From NCBI GenBank assembly GCA_003210285.1, contig QCVS01000002.1:62001-126000 (forward strand): a DNA stretch of 64,000 nt, in the 5' to 3' direction. This document shows, in pieces, positions 1 through 7,299 of this stretch. The notes under the pieces are model-generated. The model searched no databases, was not told the origin of the DNA, and saw only the letters and a program-made list of their open reading frames with translations. Made by a program: the position numbers and the translations under genes. Every line of letters begins with the position of its first letter. Within the stretch, counting starts at the first letter, position 1. The stretch comes from Prochlorococcus sp. AG-686-J21. Its GTDB lineage: Bacteria > Cyanobacteriota > Cyanobacteriia > PCC-6307 > Cyanobiaceae.

Positions 1-66
1 TGCAAATGTTGTAGATGCAAATGCAAATAGAGATGAGGTTAATAAAACCCTTTTGAATATATTCAA
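1..66 (-). CDS. 5' end of exported protein, truncated by window edge (signal peptide LNIFKRVLLTSSLFAFASTTFA, TTG start)
   Basis: Reverse-strand open frame with basic n-region, hydrophobic core and AxA-like end; lies downstream of the ABC uptake genes on the same strand. Confidence 0.5.
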   Translation of the reverse strand, partial: MNIFKRVLLTSSLFAFASTTFA

Positions 67-266
67 GTGTGTCCTCACACAATAGATTCCTAAATATTAT
101 TAATATCAACAAAAAATTAAATCTTAATTATTCTGAAATAAGCTTGTTTTTGGTAACAAATAGTACCTTTAAAAATTTGGAATACCATAGTGTATATTCC
201 TTTCAAATAATATGTAACTTTTAAAAATAATAAAGGATAATATTTTACATCTAATTTTTTGCAAAA

Positions 267-1040
267 TTAATTTATTGCATAAACTTGCTTGCCATATGGA
301 GTATCTGAAACTAAAACATTTACATCAAAAATATCTTTAATTTTTTTCTCACTAATTATTTCATGACAGGGTCCATAACCTAAACTTCTTCCATTTTTTA
401 AAGCTAAAATTTTTTCTGCATATCTAGCAGTAAGATTTAAATCATGAAGAATCGTGATAATAGAAATATCTTTTTTTTCTTTAAGCTTTTTTATTATCTC
501 TAGAAATTTTATTTGGTATTTTAAATCTAAGGCATTTGTGGGCTCGTCCAGAATAAGAATTTCAGGGTCTTGAGCTAAAGCTAAAGCTAAATATGCTCTC
601 TGCCGCTGGCCTCCAGATATTTGAGTTATGAGAGTATCTTTGAAATCATACATATCTACTAAATTTAGTGCTTCATTAATTTTTTTTTTATCAGTTTTAT
701 TTAAATCAAATTCCCAAAAATTTTTATAGGGTGATCTACCTAGAGCAACTAACTCCTTAACAGTAACGTTCATGTTGGAATTAAATTGTTGAGGTAAAAA
801 GGAAATAGTTTGCGAAATTATTTTGTTTGTAAATCTTTTAATATCTTTTCCTTTTAAATAAAGACTTCCTTGGAAAGGTTTTATAATCCTACATATCCCT
901 TTAATTAGAGTTGATTTTCCTGCTCCGTTGGGACCTATTACTCCTAACCATTCACCAGATTTTACTGATAAATCAATTGACTTAATAATAAAATCATTTG
1001 TATAACCTGTAGAGAAATTTTCTAGTTTGAGATTTTCCAT
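267..1040 (-). CDS. FecE/FhuC/BtuD-type ABC transporter ATP-binding protein
   Basis: Walker A GPNGAGKST, signature ISGGQRQRAYLALALAQDPEILILDEPTNALD. Confidence 0.9.
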   Translation of the reverse strand: MENLKLENFSTGYTNDFIIKSIDLSVKSGEWLGVIGPNGAGKSTLIKGICRIIKPFQGSLYLKGKDIKRFTNKIISQTISFLPQQFNSNMNVTVKELVALGRSPYKNFWEFDLNKTDKKKINEALNLVDMYDFKDTLITQISGGQRQRAYLALALAQDPEILILDEPTNALDLKYQIKFLEIIKKLKEKKDISIITILHDLNLTARYAEKILALKNGRSLGYGPCHEIISEKKIKDIFDVNVLVSDTPYGKQVYAIN

Positions 1041-2032
1041 TACTTCTTATAATTTGTATTGTTGTAAAGAATAATCATAAATACTGGTGCACCCAATAGT
1101 GCGGTGACAATACCTACTGGAATTTCAATTGGCCCCAATCTTGAAATTAGGTCCGCACTACTTAAGGTTAATGCTCCTATAAGAGCGGAGAAAGGAAGTA
1201 TATATTTAAAGTCATTACCAATTAATAATCTTGAGAAATGAGGCACAATTAAACCTATAAAACCAATCAATCCTCCAATACTTACAGCGCAAGCCGCTAA
1301 TAAAGTAGCAATAGCTCCTATTAAACATCTTGATCGAAAAAGAGACGTTCCAAGACTTACAGACAATTCATCACCTAAACTTAATAAATTTAATTGTCGA
1401 TATAAAAATAGGCCAATAAATAATGCTAGCAAAATAGGCAAAGCCGTAAATTTAATTTCTTGCCAACCTCTCGCATTCAAACTACCAATAAGCCAATTCA
1501 AGGCTGCTTGAATTCTTCCATCCTCAGCTTGCAATAATAAAGTCGCCTGTATGGCTCCAAATAAACTGCTTATAGCAACCCCGCCTAAGACTAATCTCTC
1601 AACAATAATTTTATTGCCATCTTTAGATAAAACAAAAACTATTAATGTTGTCAAGATTGCTCCTATCCAAGCGGCAAAAGGTATAAAGGTTTGGATTAAA
1701 CCAAAACTAATAAAAAAAACTATTACTAATCCTGATCCTGCAGATATTCCTAATAAATATGGACTTGCCAAACCATTCCTAAGCATTCCCTGTAAAAGAG
1801 CACCTGACATACCCAGAGAAGAACCAACTAATAAAGAAGCAATTAATCTAGGTAATCTAAGTTCCCAAATAATAGTTTGATTAATTTGATCCCCTTTTTG
1901 AAAAATTGCAAGCCATATATCTTTATTGGGAATAAAAACTGAACCTTTAGCTAATGAAAATATAGAAATAATTATTAAAAGGGCAATAACTATTGATAAA
2001 GAAAATAAAAATCTCGTTTTAAATAATTTAAT
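1040..2032 (-). CDS. FecCD-family ABC transporter permease; frame extends upstream of the track's ATG at 1810
   Basis: LPRLIASLLVGSSLGMSGALLQGMLRNGLASPYLLGISAGSGL is a FecCD motif and starts upstream of 1810; ATT at 2032-2030 preceded by GAGGTGA with 6-nt spacing. Confidence 0.75.
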   Translation of the reverse strand: MKLFKTRFLFSLSIVIALLIIISIFSLAKGSVFIPNKDIWLAIFQKGDQINQTIIWELRLPRLIASLLVGSSLGMSGALLQGMLRNGLASPYLLGISAGSGLVIVFFISFGLIQTFIPFAAWIGAILTTLIVFVLSKDGNKIIVERLVLGGVAISSLFGAIQATLLLQAEDGRIQAALNWLIGSLNARGWQEIKFTALPILLALFIGLFLYRQLNLLSLGDELSVSLGTSLFRSRCLIGAIATLLAACAVSIGGLIGFIGLIVPHFSRLLIGNDFKYILPFSALIGALTLSSADLISRLGPIEIPVGIVTALLGAPVFMIILYNNTNYKK

Positions 2033-2234
2033 TTTTTCTCACCTCTGCGACTTATTAGTAATTATTCTTTAATTTAAAAAAAATTCAAGTTCAAATTAAA
2101 CAATCATACGATTAATTTTGATGTTTTCTTTTATCTTCGATAAATAGCTAACAGTGAAATTATTAAATGTTTATCAACTGATTAAATAAAAAAAGTATTC
2201 ATTATTTTTGATATCTATATCTTTTACAAAAAAA

Positions 2235-2270
2235 GGAGCTAATTGCCCCTTATTTTAGATCGACTGTCAA
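2235..2270 (+). repeat. Imperfect 36-bp direct repeat, copy A (18-bp exact core CCCCTTATTTTAGATCGA at 2246-2263)
   Basis: 29/36 identities with 4562..4597. Confidence 0.75.
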
Positions 2271-2300
2271 TTAGTAACCACTCGGGCGCACCCAAGATTT

Positions 2301-2441
2301 CTAAGCCGCGTCGTTTATTTTATCTTTCATTCCTTCAATCTCTTTCATCTTTTCCTGAAGCCATAAAATATTTTCTGATCTTTTTGTGTAATAAGAAATC
2401 TTCGGTTGATTAATTTCTAATGTCTCAAAATCTCCACTCAT
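2301..2441 (-). CDS. Small hypothetical protein, 46 aa (MSGDFETLEINQPKISYYTKRSENILWLQEKMKEIEGMKDKINDAA)
   Basis: Complete ATG-to-TAG frame not in supplied track. Confidence 0.45.
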   Translation of the reverse strand: MSGDFETLEINQPKISYYTKRSENILWLQEKMKEIEGMKDKINDAA

Positions 2442-2571
2442 AAATTTACCCAAATTTATAATCTTTAAAAGTCTAAATAGAGTATATAAACTTTTCTATA
2501 AGCTCTAATACTTAAAATTTAATAGATACTTATAAATGTATTAATTAATGGATAAAAAAGAATCAAAATAA

Positions 2572-3597
2572 TCAAAAATCATAACCTACATTCAAAGAAT
2601 ATTTATCTTCAAATTTTGGGTTACTAAACTCTTTATAATCATTTTCATATTTAAAAGAAGTATTAAAACCAGAACTATCACTTGGTCTAAAAGTTAAGGT
2701 TGTTGATAATTCATTTCCATAAATAGCAGTACTTGCGTAACTTGAAGTGAAAATATTATTTATTTCTAATTCAAATTTTTTACTTAGTTTATTTGAAAAA
2801 TTAATGCTAAAAACACTTGATAGATAAGTTTCACCACAGTCAGTAGTTATATCGCATTCATCACCTCCATAAACAAAATGTATTGCAGGTCCAGCAGAGA
2901 TTGATAAAGAAGTATCATCTGAGTCAAAAAATCCTTTGGTTAAACCAATAGATGAAATTAATGAATTCTTACCATAGGATGCATCCGAGTTATAGTCATA
3001 ATTATTAGAAAAATAGATTTCCATATTTCTATTACTTATATCCATACTTGTTTTTTGATCAATTTCAAGAGAATCACTCACGTAGTATGATCCTCCAATT
3101 TCATATTGAGATTCATCTTTTGTCCAATCAAATGAAATGGTATTTGTATAGATACTTTTTTCATTAGTTAAATCAATACTTAAATCTAAATCTAATGATC
3201 TTGAAAAATCTTCATATCCAATATCCTCATCTAAACCTATACTTATTGATCCACTCCATTTCGAAATCTCATCATTACTTTTTACTTCTGAAATATTATT
3301 GTTAGAACTTGAAGAAGTGGAAGTATTTGAATCAACGGTGTTATTAGTTTTATCTTCAGTAGCTTTTGCATCTAACTTAAAACTTTCGATTATTGATTCA
3401 CTAAGAGTAAGCTCTCCTAATTGTGGATGATCTAAAGTTTTTGCATTATTTGTACTTTTACTTTCAATTAAAGTTCCATTCAATGTATCCCCATTTTTGA
3501 GGGTAATTACAACTTTCTTATTATCGTTTGCAGCATAAATTTTAAGTGGATAAATAAAGGAAAATATAATTATGATTTTGATAAAATAATTATTCAT
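2572..3597 (-). CDS. DUF481-like putative outer-membrane protein
   Basis: Signal peptide, VVITLKNGDTLNGTLIES N-terminus, then alternating-residue beta-strand pattern ending ...YSLNVGYDF with terminal Phe. Confidence 0.7.
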   Translation of the reverse strand: MNNYFIKIIIIFSFIYPLKIYAANDNKKVVITLKNGDTLNGTLIESKSTNNAKTLDHPQLGELTLSESIIESFKLDAKATEDKTNNTVDSNTSTSSSSNNNISEVKSNDEISKWSGSISIGLDEDIGYEDFSRSLDLDLSIDLTNEKSIYTNTISFDWTKDESQYEIGGSYYVSDSLEIDQKTSMDISNRNMEIYFSNNYDYNSDASYGKNSLISSIGLTKGFFDSDDTSLSISAGPAIHFVYGGDECDITTDCGETYLSSVFSINFSNKLSKKFELEINNIFTSSYASTAIYGNELSTTLTFRPSDSSGFNTSFKYENDYKEFSNPKFEDKYSLNVGYDF

Positions 3598-3732
3598 AAG
3601 AAATATTTATTGGAAGATGATATTTTTGTTTAGCTAGATAGTTTATATAGATATAGCAAAGTAATTAGAAAGGACAAACCTTTCAGATCTTTTCACTAAT
3701 AAAGAAGTTTTTAAATTGAATAAACTACTTAT

Positions 3733-4056
3733 TTACATATTTTTAATTGGTGCTCCAATACATAGCTGGTTAAATTCATTCCACACTGGACCATAGCGAC
3801 CTTCATCTATTTGGCTTCTCTCGCTAGGATTGGAGCTAACTGAGCTCCCAGCATTTTTTTCAATTACCCATATTTGTGGATTTGGGGGAACAAATTCATA
3901 CTGTAAAAGTAGATAAGATGTCCAACCTTGGTTCCCATGAACATTGCAGTATTGAGCAGGTATAAGAGAGCTACCTGTTACTGATCTAGTATTAATTAAT
4001 GATATACAAGTTAAGAAAGTGAAGATAAATAGCCTGAAATTAGTGATTAACTTCAT
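3733..4056 (-). CDS. Small secreted protein, copy 1 of tandem pair
   Basis: Signal peptide MKLITNFRLFIFTFLTCISL; shares YCNVHGNQGWTSYL, SSVSSNPSER, EFNQLCIGAPIK with next ORF. Confidence 0.7.
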   Translation of the reverse strand: MKLITNFRLFIFTFLTCISLINTRSVTGSSLIPAQYCNVHGNQGWTSYLLLQYEFVPPNPQIWVIEKNAGSSVSSNPSERSQIDEGRYGPVWNEFNQLCIGAPIKNM

Positions 4057-4179
4057 AGAAAAATAATAGATTTATTGTGTATTTATTCAAATACTATTTA
4101 TATAGATATAGCAAAGTAATTAGAAAGGAGAAACATTTCAGAAATCTTAACTAATAAAGAAGTTATTAAATTGAATACA

Positions 4180-4491
4180 CTACTTTTTATATTTTTTTAT
4201 TGGAGCTCCAATACAAAGCTGGTTAAATTCTTTCCAACCCTCTTTAGCTATTTGGGTTCTCTCGCTAGGATTGGAGCTAACTGAGCTCCCTTCGTTCTTT
4301 TCAATAATCCATCTTGCTTTAGAACCATATCCAGTCTCTAAAATTAGATAAGATGTCCAACCTTGGTTCCCATGAACATTGCAATATTCCAAGGGATAAG
4401 GAGTTCTACCCATTACTGATTTAGTATTAAATAATGATATACAAGTTAAGAAAGTGAAGATAAATAGCCTGAAATTAGTGATTAACTTCAT
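4180..4491 (-). CDS. Small secreted protein, copy 2 of tandem pair
   Basis: Paralog of 3733..4056 with near-identical leader and C-terminus. Confidence 0.7.
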   Translation of the reverse strand: MKLITNFRLFIFTFLTCISLFNTKSVMGRTPYPLEYCNVHGNQGWTSYLILETGYGSKARWIIEKNEGSSVSSNPSERTQIAKEGWKEFNQLCIGAPIKKYKK

Positions 4492-4561
4492 AGAAAAATA
4501 ATAGATTTATTGTGTATTAATTTAACTACTATTTATAAAAATATAGCAAAATAAAAAAAAA

Positions 4562-4597
4562 GATTCTATTTTCCCCTTATTTTAGATCGATTATCAA
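4562..4597 (+). repeat. Imperfect 36-bp direct repeat, copy B (exact core at 4573-4590)
   Basis: 29/36 identities with 2235..2270. Confidence 0.75.
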
Positions 4598-4600
4598 AAA

Positions 4601-4617
4601 TGCACCTAATTTTGCAC
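4601..4617 (+). repeat. TGCAC-N7-TGCAC motif pair at distal end of integrase module
   Basis: TGCACCTAATTTTGCAC; same layout as the reverse complement of 6809..6825. Confidence 0.6.
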
Positions 4618-4670
4618 CTTTTGTTTTTAAATAATCAGAACTTCATAAGCTATTACTAAGATTTAATGAT

Positions 4671-5030
4671 TTAATTCACCTGCATACTAGGCAGGTGACG
4701 TTCATCTTTAGGTACAATATGCATGGATAAAGCATTAATGACCTCTATGTTTTTAGGGGTTATTTTTTTTTGTTCCTTTATGATTTTTTTGGCAAATTGG
4801 AAGTCCGCATATTTGGAAAATCCTTTTCTTCGAGTGGCTAGAGATTTCTTACAACGTTCTAAATCCCATCTAATAGGGCTATTGTCATAAGCACCAAAAA
4901 ACCAATCTTTATCTTGAATTAGAAAACCGCCTTCTAAATCTCGATAACGTCTTAGGGTCTTAGTTGATACCCCAAGAATTGCGGCCGTATTTGCTGTTCC
5001 CAACAAATTAGGCGTATTAAGTTGTTCCAC
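4671..5030 (-). CDS. Helix-turn-helix (MerR/AlpA-like) DNA-binding protein, possible excisionase or regulator
   Basis: LLGTANTAAILGVSTKTLRRYRDLEGGFLI HTH pattern; in integrase module. Confidence 0.55.
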   Translation of the reverse strand: MEQLNTPNLLGTANTAAILGVSTKTLRRYRDLEGGFLIQDKDWFFGAYDNSPIRWDLERCKKSLATRRKGFSKYADFQFAKKIIKEQKKITPKNIEVINALSMHIVPKDERHLPSMQVN

Positions 5031-5051
5031 TTAAATGGATTGATATTCTTA

Positions 5052-5297
5052 TTACGCTATCTTCCTTAAATGTCTAGGAAATTTAAAATCCTCTGCATTT
5101 ATTAAACCTTGCTCCTTTGCTTTTAAAAAATCTTCAGCAAGTTTTTCTGAAGCCGCCCTTTGTTCAAAAGGTTTAACATCAGGATTTTTGCCATTTGGAA
5201 AAACTGGATTTTTAGACCCATTACCTAACGCCTTTTTTGGAAGCGTTACGACTTTTCCATTAATTTTTAAAAATTTATTAGGTTTCTTTTTAGGCAT
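5052..5297 (-). CDS. Hypothetical basic protein, 81 aa
   Basis: Complete ORF, overlaps upstream small ORF by 8 nt. Confidence 0.55.
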   Translation of the reverse strand: MPKKKPNKFLKINGKVVTLPKKALGNGSKNPVFPNGKNPDVKPFEQRAASEKLAEDFLKAKEQGLINAEDFKFPRHLRKIA

Positions 5298-5427
5298 GAT
5301 GCGAATAAGCGTTAACCAGAATTGCAGACAACATTTCTGTGTTAACTGGGATCAATCCACCAATCTCAATCGCCGAGTCGGTAGTCCCCTTCGCAACACA
5401 AAAGCAATAGTGTTGGATTTCCTTCAT
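5290..5427 (-). CDS. Hypothetical 45-aa protein (MKEIQHYCFCVAKGTTDSAIEIGGLIPVNTEMLSAILVNAYSHHA); frame remains open upstream
   Basis: Open frame between integrase and 81-aa gene; stop overlaps start of next gene; less AT-rich than true spacers; not in supplied track on this strand. Confidence 0.45.
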   Translation of the reverse strand: MKEIQHYCFCVAKGTTDSAIEIGGLIPVNTEMLSAILVNAYSHHA

Positions 5428-5489
5428 AGGTCGGAGCAAGCTCCTAAACCTATCGCCAGAAATCAGTTATTAGTAAGGTAGCCGTATAT

Positions 5490-6782
5490 TCATGTACGTG
5501 CAAGTACGTACTTTTCTGCATTATTTTTATTAGCTTCTTCAATACGTTTTTTGTTCTCAGCATTGTTTGACCACTTGCCGTAATATTTGAGATGCGTGTC
5601 TAAATTGTGGCCAAGTAAATCTGCCAAGACTCTATAAGGAATAGCTGGAACAGTTTCCATACTTCCACGCCAAGCAAAAGAATGACGAAAACTATACGGC
5701 ACAAGATTTGAATATTTTGTTTTTAATTCTTTCCAGAACCAAAATCTATTTATCATTTTTCCGAATCTTTCTCCGATTTCTTTGTAGCCTTTTTCATCAT
5801 CTGATTTTGCAATAGCTCTAAGAATTGGGTCAGGAAATTTTATTTTTCCAGACTCTAAATCAGCAACAATTTCTTTTCCTAAATTTGGAAGATTTGGTAA
5901 ATCTAAAGGCTCAACAATTCTTGTATGCGGTTCTTCAAGCATTGTTTTTACGTTTTGTTTTAACGTTGTAATTTCAACTTTTCCATCTTTAATTTTCATA
6001 TTTGCAATCTCTGAAATCCTTATTCCATAGACCCCTGAGAGTACGCATATTGCCCTTAGACCATGCTTATTTTCTCTCTTTAATGCTTCTAATAACATCT
6101 CAAAATCAGCCGTTAAAATAGGCTCTCTTGTTCTATTTTTCTTCCTACCTTTTGGAACAGCACCAACATATTTTGCATATTGTTTTGCAGTTAATGGCAA
6201 CCATTCAACGCCCAAATATTTTTTCTCTAATACAGCCCAATTTAAAAATGCTCTTAAATCTCCCATGTTTCTTTTTCTACCTTCTCCCCCTTTTGGCATG
6301 TTCCTATCAAAAAATAAATCTGCATAATTTTTGAATAATTGTTCTGCATTTCTTGGTAGTGGTTTTGTATTTAAAGCTTGCAAAGTTCTATCTAATCTTT
6401 TCTTCAAATCTCGCTTTGTTGTATCTCTTCTATTGCCACGTTCTTCATTAATAAATTCTTCTTTTAGTGCAAACCAATTAATTTCATTTTTACCATTTTT
6501 ATTTAATTTCCCCCCACTAATTAATTCATAAGCTTTGACTAAATCAACGCTTCTTTCATTCATTAAATCTGATAGTTCAACAACAAGATTTGTAATTTCA
6601 TTATTGTTTTCAGCATGCCAATCTAAGTCGGTTAAAACTGTTGTTCTTTGCCCTGTAGAAAATCTATAAACAACTTTTGTTTTTACCTTATTTTGTTTTT
6701 CTATGCCTTGAACAGACCAGCCAAAGCCAAGTTTTGATTTGATTGATTTTCTTGTGATATCAACCCAAGTTAAAGTTTTCAT
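5490..6782 (-). CDS. Tyrosine recombinase / integrase
   Basis: Box I GVYGIRISEIANM; PYSFRHSFAWRG (box II with Tyr in the usual His position); LLGHNLDTHLKYYGKW catalytic Tyr region; adjacent to tRNA 3' end. Confidence 0.9.
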   Translation of the reverse strand: MKTLTWVDITRKSIKSKLGFGWSVQGIEKQNKVKTKVVYRFSTGQRTTVLTDLDWHAENNNEITNLVVELSDLMNERSVDLVKAYELISGGKLNKNGKNEINWFALKEEFINEERGNRRDTTKRDLKKRLDRTLQALNTKPLPRNAEQLFKNYADLFFDRNMPKGGEGRKRNMGDLRAFLNWAVLEKKYLGVEWLPLTAKQYAKYVGAVPKGRKKNRTREPILTADFEMLLEALKRENKHGLRAICVLSGVYGIRISEIANMKIKDGKVEITTLKQNVKTMLEEPHTRIVEPLDLPNLPNLGKEIVADLESGKIKFPDPILRAIAKSDDEKGYKEIGERFGKMINRFWFWKELKTKYSNLVPYSFRHSFAWRGSMETVPAIPYRVLADLLGHNLDTHLKYYGKWSNNAENKKRIEEANKNNAEKYVLART

Positions 6783-6808
6783 TTCTGCAACAAATAAAAT
6801 TCTTATAA

Positions 6809-6825
6809 GTGCATTTTAGGGTGCA
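6809..6825 (-). repeat. TGCAC-N7-TGCAC motif pair upstream of integrase (minus strand TGCACCCTAAAATGCAC)
   Basis: Plus strand GTGCATTTTAGGGTGCA. Confidence 0.6.
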
Positions 6826-6919
6826 GAATTGCTTAAACAAGCTTGGACAAGTACGTACAAAAGTTATGTTATTACTAAACGCCGTCTAAAAACTATTGGT
6901 ATGACTGAAAAAAATTAAG

Positions 6920-6992
6920 TGGAGCCATGCGGATTTGAACCGCAGACCCCCTGCATGCCATGCAGGTGCTCTACCAGCTGAGCTATGGCCCC
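6920..6992 (-). tRNA. tRNA-Ala (anticodon GGC)
   Basis: GGGGCCATAGCTCAGCTGGTAGAGC...CCTGCATGGCATGCAGG...GGTTCAAATCC...TGGCTCCA cloverleaf. Confidence 0.97.
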
Positions 6993-7299
6993 TTAAAGGA
7001 ATTTTATTATAATAATCAATCAAAAGTGTTTTAAAAGTTTTAAATTTAAAAATTAATAGATATTTAATTAAAAATCCATGATTCAAATATTCTTTCCTAA
7101 AGCAAATTTATTAAGAAAAAAGTTTAATTATGATTCACTATAAATATTTAGTCCTTAAAAAAGAAAAGACCTATCTTTAAAATATCATTTGTATTTTTAA
7201 CTCATAATCTAAGTAATAAATGTAATATAGTGAATTGTTTAATAAATAAATATCTTATGTGAGATAATATATTTTTAACATTTAATTTATTAAGAGGTT

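Larger units (their letters stand above)
3642..4545. repeat. Tandem duplication of spacer+gene unit (about 455 bp) with partial third spacer copy
   Basis: TTTATATAGATATAGCAAAGTAATTAGAAAGGA at ~3642 and ~4097; degraded ATTTATAAAAATATAGCAAA at ~4531. Confidence 0.8.

Noticed and set aside
2280-2312. Possible tRNA 3' remnant (CGGGCGCACCCAAGATTTCTAAGCCGCG) as distal att
   Set aside because: Does not align with the tRNA-Ala T-arm/acceptor and overlaps the end of a small ORF
5188-5481. 97-aa plus-strand ORF in the track
   Set aside because: Antisense to two small minus-strand ORFs that share operon overlaps; no recognisable motif
5475-5486. AAGGTAGCCGTA resembling the 16S rRNA 3' region
   Set aside because: Only 12 bp, flanks unrelated to rRNA; probably chance near the integrase 3' end
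6886-7086. 66-aa minus-strand ORF across tRNA-Ala
   Set aside because: Spurious translation of tRNA (GHSSAGRAPAWHAGGLRFKSAWL)
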